Assembly (NCBI GenBank): GCA_024399015.1 | Contig: JAKSIC010000001.1 | Location: 434,001-498,000 of the forward strand | Direction: 5' to 3' | Source of the DNA: Fibrobacter sp. | Lineage (GTDB): Bacteria; Fibrobacterota; Fibrobacteria; Fibrobacterales; Fibrobacteraceae | Length of the DNA stretch: 64,000 nucleotides | Shown: positions 1 to 9,295 of the stretch, piece by piece | Position numbering within the stretch: the stretch's first letter is position 1 | Layout: every line of letters begins with the position of its first letter | Position numbers and translations under genes: made by a program | The notes under the pieces: generated by a model | What the model was told of the DNA's origin: nothing | Databases searched by the model: none | Seen by the model: the letters and a program-made list of their open reading frames with translations, nothing else

Positions 1-2240
1 ACCAATTTTTCTTCCGGGGTCAAGACTGAGTGGAACTCCAGTTCCTCATTGTCGTCAACAAATGTTTCTGTTGATTTTTTCGTAGACTTCTTCTTGACTT
101 TAGCCTGGGGGAATTCCAGCAAGTCATCTCGAGTCAACACCAAGTCCTTGGGCAAATACCAGGCAAGCATCCTCTTCAGGTCCTGTTCCTGGTAGGGCTT
201 TGAAATAAAGTCCGTCAAACCAAGCTTCAAGTAGGAATCGCTAAAGTCAATGGTTTTCGCCGTACCCATGATGACCGGAGTCTCCTTATTGGGAGAATCC
301 TGGATTTTCTTCATTCGTTCAAACGTCTTGATGCCATCCATTACCGGCAGGGAATAATCCAGAAGAATCAAGTCGTAGCGTCTGATGGCCACTAGCTCCA
401 GGCATTGTGTCGCATTGACCGCAGTATCGATCTGGATCTTGGTGTCCTTCAGCAAACCGCAAACCACCTTCAGGTTGATGTCAACATCATCCACCACCAG
501 GATTCTTGCAGAAGGAGCAAACAACGTATCGTAAGCCTTCGATTCTGTAAATTCAGACTCGTTGTACCTTGTGAGGAAATCGCCCATAGGCTCCACATTC
601 AGGACAACCTGCGGGATTGTAATCATGACGGTGGTACTTTCGCCATATCTGCTCTTGATTACCAGATCGCCACCACAGGCCGCAATCAGCAACCTCGCAA
701 GGCATAGCTCAGCACTGGTACCATCCCAGCCACGGTCCTCGGAATCGTAGTCAACGCTGACCGATTCACCAGTATCACGAATTGAAATTTTCAGGACAAC
801 CGTATCCTCTGAGGAATTCTTGGACTTGGCCAAGGAATCAAAACCAACGGAAATCAAAATGCCGCCGGCATCAGTGCGCTTGACTGCGTCAGTCAATAGG
901 TTGTTAATCGCCTGACGAATCCTCTTAAGGTCGCCCCACAGGCTCGACGGGAGGTCAGGATCACATTCCACAGAAACCTGCAGGTTCTTCATCGTGGCCT
1001 TGGGAAGCACGTTCTTATAGCACTCGGAAAACAGAACAAACACATCGTATGCTTCCGATTCCTGCACAGAGTTTCCCCTTTCAAAATCAGAGAAGTCCCT
1101 GGCATCGCTAATCAAGGAATTCAATTCCTTCACGGCCGAGCCCACGCTGTCAACGAACTTTCTCGTACTCGCATCGCGGATGCTCTTCGCAAGCACCGCA
1201 TTCATGCCGAGAATTCCGTTGATGGAAGCCAGCATCTCATGATTCATCTTACGCTGGATGATTTTTTTCGTCCTCATGATTCTTGCAACTTTACGATGAC
1301 GGAAAAATCCAAAGATTGCAACTAGAATCATGACAACAAACAGCAGCAGAATGATCATAATGTTGCGAGCCATGATCCAACGGAGATCTTCCGTGGCGGT
1401 GGCTTTGTCTACGATGGACACGAGCAGCCAATTTCGTTGAAGAGGAGCCACAAAGGCAAAGGATTCCTTGCCGGCGTGAATAATTTCCACCATACCGGAC
1501 CTTGTGCGGGTCACCTTACGAGCAAGGCTTTCCTTTTCAGTACCCCAGAACGCATCAGACAGATAGTTCTGGCCGATTTCAATTTCATCATGATGGTCAA
1601 TTACCGTTCCGTTCACGTCCAGGATTACCCAATGGCAATCCTGGTTCTTTACCAACTTGGAGAATTTTCTCAGATTCTTAAAAGGAATGTTCAGTGCCGC
1701 AACGCTACGCTTACTGTCAAAAGCCCTGCTTATGGAAACAGCATGAACACCATTTGCAATATCGTTATAGGCAACAAACTGGGCGCTATCATCCCTTGCC
1801 TGGATGGCGCTCTTGTACCAAGGGCGTTCCTGGACATTATAACCCTCAGGAGGAACCCAATGACCTCCATCAATATAATGGCCATTGATATAACCATAGA
1901 CACCCGAAAATTCAGACTCCGTCGCAATACGGAAACGAGAAGTTTCCTCACGGAACAATGAATCTACGTCGGCAATAGAAGCACCATCCTTAATAAGATG
2001 CTCCGTTACACGGATAACAACTTGCAAGCGGCCCTTACCATCGTCCAAGACATTGTTAATAATCTCGGCGTCTTTTTCGACAGCCCTTATTCCCGCACGA
2101 ATGCTTTCTTCACTAGCTAGGCTAGAATAGGAATAAAAGGAGAAAATGGATACGGCAACAAGACTTACAAAAAAGAAAAAGATGACAATAACATACTGAA
2201 GCCAGATATGTCCCCCTTTCATCTTTCGTTCAAAAGCCAT
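1..2240 (-). CDS. hybrid sensor histidine kinase/response regulator (3' part missing)
   Basis: The frame opens at an ATG at 2238-2240 and runs off the left edge (about 746 codons visible). Order of domains: a transmembrane helix near residues 12-33; a periplasmic dCache-like sensor with the typical RPWYKSA motif near residue 150; a second helix near 290-312; an H-box with NHEMLASINGILG near residue 331; an HATPase region with N- and G-box remnants (INNLLTDAVKRT, IRDTGES); and a receiver domain from about 578 with VVDD and the phosphoacceptor Asp in LLDYSLPVMDG. It is a membrane-bound phosphorelay kinase of unknown stimulus. An Hpt or output domain could follow beyond the edge. Confidence 0.9.
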   Translation of the reverse strand, partial: MAFERKMKGGHIWLQYVIVIFFFFVSLVAVSIFSFYSYSSLASEESIRAGIRAVEKDAEIINNVLDDGKGRLQVVIRVTEHLIKDGASIADVDSLFREETSRFRIATESEFSGVYGYINGHYIDGGHWVPPEGYNVQERPWYKSAIQARDDSAQFVAYNDIANGVHAVSISRAFDSKRSVAALNIPFKNLRKFSKLVKNQDCHWVILDVNGTVIDHHDEIEIGQNYLSDAFWGTEKESLARKVTRTRSGMVEIIHAGKESFAFVAPLQRNWLLVSIVDKATATEDLRWIMARNIMIILLLFVVMILVAIFGFFRHRKVARIMRTKKIIQRKMNHEMLASINGILGMNAVLAKSIRDASTRKFVDSVGSAVKELNSLISDARDFSDFERGNSVQESEAYDVFVLFSECYKNVLPKATMKNLQVSVECDPDLPSSLWGDLKRIRQAINNLLTDAVKRTDAGGILISVGFDSLAKSKNSSEDTVVLKISIRDTGESVSVDYDSEDRGWDGTSAELCLARLLIAACGGDLVIKSRYGESTTVMITIPQVVLNVEPMGDFLTRYNESEFTESKAYDTLFAPSARILVVDDVDINLKVVCGLLKDTKIQIDTAVNATQCLELVAIRRYDLILLDYSLPVMDGIKTFERMKKIQDSPNKETPVIMGTAKTIDFSDSYLKLGLTDFISKPYQEQDLKRMLAWYLPKDLVLTRDDLLEFPQAKVKKKSTKKSTETFVDDNEELEFHSVLTPEEKL

Positions 2241-2319
2241 AAGTACGTAACCTTTATTATATCCGAAACCTATTGTGATAAATATAAGATATTACAAAAA
2301 AGATTTCTATTTTCGGAAT

Positions 2320-3435
2320 ATGAAATTCATGGAAGAAGAAATTCAAAGTCTTTTAAAGCAGGCAGAAACCGAAGGTGTATTCGGCAGAGCCGTGGCAGGC
2401 TTTATTTTGCCCGATGGAAGCCAACAGGTTGTCACCTTGAACACCGCGCAAGATACCGTATTCGACATTGCGTCGCTGACAAAGGTTTGTCCCACATCGA
2501 CCCTCGCCCTCAGTTACATTCTCGAGGGAAAACTCTCCGTGGATGCGAAGGTCGTCGATTTCATCCCGGAGTTGCAAACAAACTATCGTGAGGATGTCCG
2601 AGTTTTTCACCTGCTGACCCACAGCCTGGATTACCGCGTTCCCATGAAGACCTTGAGGGAGCTTCCGCCCGAGGGAATTCTTGACGCGCTTTACAGGTAC
2701 CAGTTTGCGGCAGCGCCTGGGGCCCAGTTCAATTACGGAAACCCTGCCAGCGTGCTGCTGGGCATGATCCTGTGTCGCCTTACGGGAAAGTCCCTGCAGG
2801 AACAGGGGGCGGAACGTTTCTTTAGGCCGCTGAAGATGACCCGCTCCGGATGGGATCCGCTGACGCGCCCCGAAAACCCCATCCCGAAGGAACAGATATC
2901 TCCTACGGAAATCTGCAGTTTTCGTGGCAGGGAGATCCAAGGTGAAATTCACGACGAAAGCGCCTGGGTACTGCGTAAACTTTTCCCCGTGGGAAGCGCA
3001 GGCATGTTCAGCTGCGTCCCCGACTTGCTGAACTTTGTACAGATGATGCTGAATGACGGCGTGGACGTGCATAGCAACGTTCAAAACAGCGGCGCCCCAA
3101 ACGGAATCGCCCGCATCGCTCCCGCAGGCATCCTCAAGCTGGCAAGCACCAACGCATTTACCAATCCCGCCTACGGCAACTGCCCCGCTGGCGCAGCCGG
3201 TGACTGTACCGCCCTGGGCTGGGAACTTAACGCAGCCAAGTTCATGGGAACCAAGGTCTCCCCCCGTACTTTCGGCAAAACAGGCTTCACTGGTGCAAGC
3301 ATCGTGGCCGATCCCGACAAGGGCGCCGCCGTGGTACTCCTCAGCAACTTCACGTACCCGCACCGCGAACCCAACGCCGACCGCATCCACGCCTTCCGTG
3401 CCAAGCTGGCCGACACCTTCTTCCCTATGATATAA
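2320..3435 (+). CDS. serine hydrolase, beta-lactamase/class C PBP-like family
   Basis: About 371 residues with the three catalytic motifs of the family: SLTK (Ser52/Lys55), YGN near residue 137, and KTG followed by FTG near residue 318. No signal peptide is visible, so a cytoplasmic esterase or D-aminopeptidase-like hydrolase is as likely as a cell-wall enzyme. The frame is open from 2275, but that extension starts without a ribosome site. ATG 2320 or ATG 2329 (GGA about 11 bases upstream of the second) are the better starts. It is transcribed away from the sensor kinase gene and ends before a strong terminator at 3481. Confidence 0.85.
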   Translation: MKFMEEEIQSLLKQAETEGVFGRAVAGFILPDGSQQVVTLNTAQDTVFDIASLTKVCPTSTLALSYILEGKLSVDAKVVDFIPELQTNYREDVRVFHLLTHSLDYRVPMKTLRELPPEGILDALYRYQFAAAPGAQFNYGNPASVLLGMILCRLTGKSLQEQGAERFFRPLKMTRSGWDPLTRPENPIPKEQISPTEICSFRGREIQGEIHDESAWVLRKLFPVGSAGMFSCVPDLLNFVQMMLNDGVDVHSNVQNSGAPNGIARIAPAGILKLASTNAFTNPAYGNCPAGAAGDCTALGWELNAAKFMGTKVSPRTFGKTGFTGASIVADPDKGAAVVLLSNFTYPHREPNADRIHAFRAKLADTFFPMI

Positions 3436-3480
3436 TATGCAAGGGAGACTTAGTCCCCCTTGCGTCTATAAACCAAAAAA

Positions 3481-3511
3481 AGACCTCGGATTTGATCCGA
3501 GGTCTTTTTCG
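3481..3511. terminator. bidirectional intrinsic terminator
   Basis: A perfect inverted repeat (AGACCTCGGA / TCCGAGGTCT) is flanked by A-run and T-run. It can stop both the serine hydrolase transcript (+) and the dksA-like transcript (-). Confidence 0.9.
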
Positions 3512-3542
3512 CTGCACACTCCTGGCAGCTCCACCCTAAATT

Positions 3543-4010
3543 TTACTTCTTGGAACGAGCCATCAATTCTCGGCGCTGTTCTTCAGCCAGCAAGCGGGCC
3601 ATTTCCAGACGGCTGTCTTCGCGTTCCTTGCGCTTGGTTTCTTCCTTGCAGTTCACGCACTTGGTTGCAGTGGGCACTGCCATCAGGCGGGGCTTGGGAA
3701 TAAGTTCGCCACAAACTTTACAAATACCGAAGGTACCCTTCTTGATGCGCTTGAGAGCTTCTTCAAGATAGACAAGGTACTTGCCTTCGCGGGCAGCAAG
3801 TTCAAAGTTGGTTTCCAGAGCATTGTAGTCAGTAGCAAGGTCGGCGCTATTGGATTCGCCACCATCGCCAGCCTGCATCTGGCTCTTGAAAGTTTCAGCC
3901 TTGTCGGATTCCGTCTGGGCCGTCACCAGCTCACGACGTTTTTCAATAAGCATATCTTCAAAAAACTTGAGGTCAGCGTCGCTCATTTTTACAGGTTTCT
4001 TTTCAGCCAT
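3543..4010 (-). CDS. TraR/DksA-type zinc-finger transcription regulator
   Basis: 155 residues. A long N-terminal coiled-coil region is followed by a four-Cys zinc finger: Cys97, Cys100 (CKVC), Cys118, Cys121 (CVNC). This is the DksA/TraR C4 architecture; family members bind the RNA polymerase secondary channel and adjust promoter response. The start is supported by AAGGAG seven bases upstream of ATG. The acidic DxxDA tip motif of E. coli DksA is not obvious, so the name dksA is not assigned. Confidence 0.88.
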   Translation of the reverse strand: MAEKKPVKMSDADLKFFEDMLIEKRRELVTAQTESDKAETFKSQMQAGDGGESNSADLATDYNALETNFELAAREGKYLVYLEEALKRIKKGTFGICKVCGELIPKPRLMAVPTATKCVNCKEETKRKEREDSRLEMARLLAEEQRRELMARSKK

Positions 4011-4088
4011 GGTAATGCTCCTTGGTTGTGAGTGGCTCTATCATCTACTAATAGAGTGAAACTAATCTTTTTTTTACAAAAGGGTAAA

Positions 4089-5018
4089 TTATTTTCTAAA
4101 AAAATCAAAATCGATGTTGACTCGAATGCCCTGCTTCTTGACATCGGCCACCAAGTTGCTGGCATCAAGGATTATTTTATCCACTTCCTTGAGGAACTTG
4201 CTGTCGTCGGCAAGGATCAAGGCTGCCGTATTATCTTGTTTGGAAAGGTCATCAAACAAGTTCTTACTCTGGTTCTTTATACCATCCAACTGTTTCAAAA
4301 GGACTTCTGCACGGGAAATCAACTTCTGGGCATCATCAACCCTAAGTTTTCCCTGGTCCACAGCTTCATTCAACATAGGTTTCACCTTATCCAAGGCTCC
4401 ACCCAACTGATCAAACAACTGGTTAGCTTCGCCAATCCAGGACTTGATATCAGCCTTGCCCACCTTAATCAGGCGATCACCCTTATTGATGATTCGCTTG
4501 ATGCGCTTTCCGGTGGAACCGACTGTTACAGAATCTGCAAAAGCATACAAAGTATCAAGAACTTCGTCCAAATCGTCCAAAGCAGCAAGAAGACTCTTTA
4601 CCACGCCGGAAGTACCTTCGTCGTAATGACCCTTCAAGGTATCACCGTCATTGACCATGATCGGACTATCGCCGGTCAGAACGCACATTTCGCGTTCGCC
4701 CATCAAGCCGGAGTTGATCAGGCGGAATTCAGAGTTCACCGGGATCCTGGTATCTGCCAAAACTCGGGCAGTCACGTAGACGGCGTCTTCAGTCAATTCC
4801 ACCTTGGTGATTTCGCCCTTGGAAATACCGCGGACCTCCACACGGTTGCCCGGAGAAAGGGTACCGATGGCATCGTAGGCCACCACAAAGGAATATCTGC
4901 TGTGGTAGGGGCTAGCCGGATGAAGAGTGTACCAGGCCAAAATGCAGGACACCGCGATAATGGTAAACACTATCGAGGGAATCACGTTTTCTTTGACAAG
5001 CCTGACGAATCTATTCAT
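4089..5018 (-). CDS. MlaD/MCE family lipid-transport protein
   Basis: 309 residues: an N-terminal membrane anchor (about residues 12-32), then a single MCE domain (about 38-115, with SPGNRVEVRGISKGEI and GLMGEREM) and a long helical tail that would extend into the periplasm. MCE proteins carry phospholipids between the membranes with an ABC permease/ATPase pair, which is not present in this window. It overlaps the end of hprK by 8 bp, so the two are probably cotranscribed and translationally coupled. Confidence 0.85.
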   Translation of the reverse strand: MNRFVRLVKENVIPSIVFTIIAVSCILAWYTLHPASPYHSRYSFVVAYDAIGTLSPGNRVEVRGISKGEITKVELTEDAVYVTARVLADTRIPVNSEFRLINSGLMGEREMCVLTGDSPIMVNDGDTLKGHYDEGTSGVVKSLLAALDDLDEVLDTLYAFADSVTVGSTGKRIKRIINKGDRLIKVGKADIKSWIGEANQLFDQLGGALDKVKPMLNEAVDQGKLRVDDAQKLISRAEVLLKQLDGIKNQSKNLFDDLSKQDNTAALILADDSKFLKEVDKIILDASNLVADVKKQGIRVNIDFDFFRK

Positions 5019-6042
5019 AGTAGGACCAGTTCTGTGGATCGAAATCTAGTAAATCATCCACGAATTCGCCCTTGGCCTTGGCCTTAATCTTCTGCATAAG
5101 GGCTTCGTTGAAGTCCTCGGCCACATTCTGGCCGTTCATTTTCATCAAGGTATTCATGGCGATGACTTCAGAAATCACCGTCAGGTTCTTACCCGGGGCC
5201 ACAGGAATCACCACCTTGGGAATCTTGATGCCCATGACGATTTCTTCCTGTTCGTTGAGACCCGTACGGTCGTAACCGCCATCCTGGCGCCACTGCTGCA
5301 GTTCCACGATGGTTTCAATCTTCTTCTGCTTGCGGATTGCGTGGATACCGAACATGGAGCGGATATCCAGAATGCCAACACCGCGAATTTCCATATGATG
5401 CTTAATCAGCGGGTCCGGGCGGCCGATAATGGACTTACCCACATTACTGATATGGACCACGTCGTCAGCCACCATACGGTGGCCACTTTCCACAAGGTCA
5501 AGCACACATTCGGACTTACCCACATTGCTGTCGCCTACGAACAGCATACCGATGCCGTACACGTCCACAAGGCTTCCGTGGATAATGGCGTGGGGCGCGA
5601 AGAACTCTTCGAGAATTCGCTGGGCCAGCTTGATAAATTCATATGTATGAAGCGTTGTGGAGAACAGAGGGATGCCCTTCTTCTCGCACATATCGCGAAG
5701 TTCCCTGTGAGGCTGCTGGGCGTGGGTTACCACCCACATGGGGGCCTTGAACACAGACAAGTTCTCAAAGACCTTGGCACGGCCCTGGGAGCCGATAGAT
5801 TCCAGGTAGTTCCATTCGGTGTGACCGATAACCTGAATCTGCTGGGAGCTATAAACCGATGTGTATCCGGCCATGGCGAGACCAGGACGATGAATACCAC
5901 TTTCGGCAATGGGAGTATCTAAACATTCTTCTGCAGAATGGTTTGCCATCTGCAGGTCTTTTCCGTAACGACAAAAAAAGTCCCGCACAAGGAAGCGTTC
6001 CCTGTGCAGGATCTTAATATCTTTCAATCTTGATTCAGCCAT
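5011..6042 (-). CDS. hprK: HPr(Ser) kinase/phosphorylase
   Basis: 343 residues with the HprK N-terminal domain and a C-terminal kinase. The P-loop is GDSNVGKS (170-177) and the family signature EIRGVGILDI lies at 218-227. The enzyme phosphorylates and dephosphorylates HPr on serine; in Gram-negatives it often sits near rpoN and hpf, as here. It lies upstream of the MCE gene in the same direction. Confidence 0.95.
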   Translation of the reverse strand: MAESRLKDIKILHRERFLVRDFFCRYGKDLQMANHSAEECLDTPIAESGIHRPGLAMAGYTSVYSSQQIQVIGHTEWNYLESIGSQGRAKVFENLSVFKAPMWVVTHAQQPHRELRDMCEKKGIPLFSTTLHTYEFIKLAQRILEEFFAPHAIIHGSLVDVYGIGMLFVGDSNVGKSECVLDLVESGHRMVADDVVHISNVGKSIIGRPDPLIKHHMEIRGVGILDIRSMFGIHAIRKQKKIETIVELQQWRQDGGYDRTGLNEQEEIVMGIKIPKVVIPVAPGKNLTVISEVIAMNTLMKMNGQNVAEDFNEALMQKIKAKAKGEFVDDLLDFDPQNWSYYE

Positions 6043-6076
6043 ATTCCAAAATTATACAATTTTTGGAGAGACCGAA

Positions 6077-6394
6077 TTAAACAACATCAGATACGGGCTG
6101 TGCTCGATGATCATTCTGCTTGTCGTTTGCCTTCTTGAGCTGGATTTTTACGCGATCAAGAGCAACATCAACAGCCTTGCCCATGTTTTCTTCATCGGCG
6201 GAAGCGACAACCTGGGAACCGGTAATGTTCACGGTGATTTCGCAGTGACGCTGATGTTCTACTTCATGGTCCAAAACGACGGAGGCGCTGGTAATGTTCG
6301 GATAGAACTTGGCGAGTTTGTCCATTTCTTCCTGGATACGATCCTGAAGACCAGCAGATGCATTAAAATGACGAGCAGAAAACTGAATATCCAT
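6077..6394 (-). CDS. hpf: ribosome hibernation-promoting factor, short HPF/YfiA type
   Basis: 105 residues beginning MDIQFSARHF, with the conserved segment LDHEVEHQRHCEITVNI; no C-terminal dimerisation domain, so the short form. The frame is open 14 codons further upstream, but GGAGG lies seven bases before ATG 6394, which fixes the start. It binds the ribosome in stationary phase. Position between rpoN and hprK matches a gene order seen in many proteobacteria. Confidence 0.93.
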   Translation of the reverse strand: MDIQFSARHFNASAGLQDRIQEEMDKLAKFYPNITSASVVLDHEVEHQRHCEITVNITGSQVVASADEENMGKAVDVALDRVKIQLKKANDKQNDHRAQPVSDVV

Positions 6395-6499
6395 TGTTAA
6401 ACCTCCGTAGAAAAAAAGTGAATATCGGCGAGACATTTCGTTGTCTCACGTTTAGAGTATATACATCTTTTTTCCAGGAAAAAACACCCTTGGCTGTTT

Positions 6500-6906
6500 T
6501 TTTGGTAAAAACCATATTCCAAGTTGGAACAAAAATTTTCAAAAAATTAAAAAACGTTTTTTATGCGGGAGGGGCCCCTTGAGGAGCGGGTTTACTCGTC
6601 CCCATTCGGGGACCGGCCACACTAAGGAATAAATTCCTAAGTGTGTTTCCGCCCCTCAAACACGAGAAAAAGTCCGTGTTAGCGGACTTTTGTGAGTGGG
6701 GATTCCAAAGGTAAATGAACACTTAGGGCTTTAGCCCTTAGTGAGAATTATCCCCATAGGGGACAAGTCTTTGTAAGTGCTAAAGCACTAACAAATGCTT
6801 CATCCACTATGTGGACGTGTGATAACCCCTTTGCATCTCATAAACGCTGAGGTAAACAGAGCTTCGATTGCCACGCCCTACGGGCTCGCAATGACAGAAA
6901 GAAACT
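6500..6906. repeat. intergenic cluster of hairpins, no gene
   Basis: About 400 bases between hpf and rpoN hold at least four hairpins and no convincing gene. One is CACACTAAGGAA / TTCCTAAGTGTG at 6620-6647, which recurs near 54.75 kb. Others are AAAGTCCG / CGGACTTT (6669-6690), CACTTAGGGC / GCCCTTAGTG (near 6719-6742) and AGTGCTAAAGCACT (near 6777-6790). The last part (near 6870-6900) resembles short low-information repeats seen in other gaps of this genome. Confidence 0.7.
6669..6692. terminator. likely intrinsic terminator of the lptC-rpoN operon
   Basis: Perfect 8-bp stem AAAGTCCG / CGGACTTT with a 6-base loop and short T-tracts on both strands, about 215 bases past the rpoN stop. Confidence 0.6.
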
Positions 6907-8550
6907 TTATTTAATTTGCTTGCGCTGGCTTGCGGTGAGGATGTGAAGGGAGTTCTCGCGATACTTTGCAACGGTACGGCGGGCAACCTTCATCCCCATT
7001 TCTGCAAGTTTGTCTGAAATAGCCTGATCGGAAAGAGGTTTCTTCTTGTCCTCTTCGTCGATCATCTTCTTCATGGCGTCGAGAATTTGTGCGGAACCCA
7101 CCTCCTCCGCGTCGGGAGAGGCGCCCTGCTTCACGCCGGAAGTAAAGAAGCGCTTAAGCTCGTAGACTCCGTAGGGAGTGTCCACGTACTTGCCGTTGGT
7201 CACGCGGTTCACGGTGCTCACGTCGCGCTTTACGTCGTCTGCAATGTCCTGCAGGATCATGGGCTTGAGGAAAGCCGGACCCTGGGTGAAGAATTCCTTT
7301 TGACGCTTAAGGATTGCGCGCATCACCAACTCCATGGTGGAGTAGCGGTTGTCCAAGGACTTCATAAATTCCACAGCCTTGTTCAGATGGGTCTTCACGA
7401 AATCACGTGCATCCTTGGAAGCACTCTTATCATCAAGAATAGACTTGTAGGTCTGATTAATGCGGAGGCGCTTCTGGGTGGAGGAACGGGTCACTTCCAC
7501 ATCAAACTTGCCACGCTTTTCCACAATCTTCATGTCGGCGGCAATGGTCTGCACGCGGGCGTTGGAAAGCTGGAATCCCGGGTGCGGATTCAGCTTCGCA
7601 AAGCTGGCCACAGCCTTCTGCACATCTTCGGTGGAGGCACCAAGAGTCTTGCCGATTTTTGCATAACGCAAGGCGAGCAAGTCCTCATAGCAGTTTTCAA
7701 GAATCTTGATTCCCAGTTCGGGGAACTTGGGGATTGCGTAAGCCTGAATCAAGAAACATTCACGCTGATCGCGGGCACCGATACCGCGGGGATTGAAGCC
7801 CTGCAGCACATGGACTGCTTCGCGCACAGGCACGCTGGTTTCCTCAAGAGGAATCTCGCGGCGAAGCATCTTCTCGATTTCGTTGACGTACTCGTCAGAA
7901 GATTCGCTGACGGGGGCGTGTTCTGCATCGCCACTCAGCAAGAAACCTTCTTCGCTGACAGAGTCAATCAGGTACTCCACCAAGGCGCGGAAACGCTTTT
8001 CAGTGCAGCCGCATTCCTTAAGCTGGCCAAACAATTCGCGGGTACCGGACCAGAGCATCAGCTGATCACGCAACTGTTCCTGCAGGCTCTTTCCGTTATC
8101 CTTAATGGGGCGATCCCATTCCTCGTCGGCATCCTTCGAAGCGGCATTCAAATCCTTGAAGGGCGCGTCTTCATCAGAAGAACCATCACCGAGGTAACGT
8201 TCATAATTCAGGTCGCCTGCATTAGGATCGTCAAGCATACCGCGGTCCATCATGGCGCTATCGTCCAAGGAACCGTTATCAAAGCTATTGTCTGGATCGT
8301 AGTCAGAGCCTGCGTCATCCACAAGTTCTGCACCCGACTCCGGAAGTTCATCATCACGAACTTCGCGTTCTTCTTCGGGAACGCTATCATCCAATTCCAG
8401 AAGAGGATTGCTTTCCACCTCTTCCTTGATGGCGGTTTCAATTTCCAGAGATGTCTTTTGAAGAATATTGATAGACTGCAGAAGCTGCGGCGACAGCGTC
8501 TGCTCCAATCGTTGGCCCTGGGCCAAGTTCATTCCTAAATCCAAAGCCAT
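6907..8550 (-). CDS. rpoN: RNA polymerase sigma-54 factor
   Basis: 547 residues. The N-terminal Q-rich region I (LSPQLLQSINILQ) is followed by an acidic linker, the core-binding domain, an HTH and the RpoN box ARRTVAKYRE at 523-532, which reads the -24 element. It is the last gene of the lptC-ostA-lptB-rpoN run, 7 bp after lptB. Confidence 0.97.
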   Translation of the reverse strand: MALDLGMNLAQGQRLEQTLSPQLLQSINILQKTSLEIETAIKEEVESNPLLELDDSVPEEEREVRDDELPESGAELVDDAGSDYDPDNSFDNGSLDDSAMMDRGMLDDPNAGDLNYERYLGDGSSDEDAPFKDLNAASKDADEEWDRPIKDNGKSLQEQLRDQLMLWSGTRELFGQLKECGCTEKRFRALVEYLIDSVSEEGFLLSGDAEHAPVSESSDEYVNEIEKMLRREIPLEETSVPVREAVHVLQGFNPRGIGARDQRECFLIQAYAIPKFPELGIKILENCYEDLLALRYAKIGKTLGASTEDVQKAVASFAKLNPHPGFQLSNARVQTIAADMKIVEKRGKFDVEVTRSSTQKRLRINQTYKSILDDKSASKDARDFVKTHLNKAVEFMKSLDNRYSTMELVMRAILKRQKEFFTQGPAFLKPMILQDIADDVKRDVSTVNRVTNGKYVDTPYGVYELKRFFTSGVKQGASPDAEEVGSAQILDAMKKMIDEEDKKKPLSDQAISDKLAEMGMKVARRTVAKYRENSLHILTASQRKQIK

Positions 8551-8557
8551 CTAATAC

Positions 8558-9295
8558 CTAATCCAATCTAAAGCTATCACCAAGATAAATTCTACGAGCC
8601 TCAGGATCGTTTGCCAAATATTCTGAGGAACCTTCGGTCAAAACCTGGCTCTTGTACATAATGTAGGCGCGGTCCGTAATGGACAAAGTCTCGCGCACGT
8701 TGTGGTCCGTAATCAGCACACCCATGCCCTTGTCCTTGAGGCCCGAGATAATGGACTGGATGTCGGCCACGGCAATGGGGTCGATACCTGCGAAAGGTTC
8801 GTCCAGAAGCAGGAAGGACGGATCGCTGGCCAAGGCGCGAGCAATTTCCAGGCGGCGGCGTTCACCACCGGAACAGCTCATGGACTTGGTCTTACGAATA
8901 TGGGTAATCTTGAATTCTTCCAGAAGTTCTTCCAGGCGCTTCTTGCGCTGGGCACGCTTCATGTCCTGGGTTTCAAGAATAGCCATGATGTTGTCTTCAA
9001 CGCTGAGCTTGCGGAAGATGGAAGCTTCCTGCGGGAGATAGCCAACACCCAGGCGGGCACGCTTGTACATAGGCTTGTCCGTCATCTCAATATCATCCAA
9101 GAAGATGTGGCCGGATTCCGGGCGAACCATTCCCACGATCATGTAGAAAGACGTTGTCTTGCCGGCACCGTTGGGGCCCAGCAATCCAACAATCTCACCC
9201 TGGGAAACGCGGATGGAAACATCGCTCACCACTTGGCGACCGCCGTACACCTTACGGAGCTTTTCTGTACGAATAGTGCTGACTAGGTTTTTCAA
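8558..9295 (-). CDS. lptB: LPS export ABC transporter ATP-binding protein
   Basis: 245 residues with Walker A GPNGAGKT (40-47), signature [10 protein letters not shown] (141-150) and Walker [12 protein letters not shown] (162-172). LptB powers lipopolysaccharide extraction with LptFG. It overlaps the upstream OstA-like gene by 4 bp (ATGA) and precedes rpoN, the classic lptAB-rpoN order. Confidence 0.96.
   Translation of the reverse strand: MKNLVSTIRTEKLRKVYGGRQVVSDVSIRVSQGEIVGLLGPNGAGKTTSFYMIVGMVRPESGHIFLDDIEMTDKPMYKRARLGVGYLPQEASIFRKLSVEDNIMAILETQDMKRAQRKKRLEELLEEFKITHIRKTKSMSCSGGERRRLEIARALASDPSFLLLDEPFAGIDPIAVADIQSIISGLKDKGMGVLITDHNVRETLSITDRAYIMYKSQVLTEGSSEYLANDPEARRIYLGDSFRLD

Noticed and set aside
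2353-3390. Long frame antisense to the serine hydrolase
   Set aside because: The plus-strand product has all three catalytic motifs; the antisense frame has none and lacks a ribosome site.
7087-8538. Long frame antisense to rpoN
   Set aside because: The RpoN box and region I are on the minus strand; the antisense frame is a composition effect.
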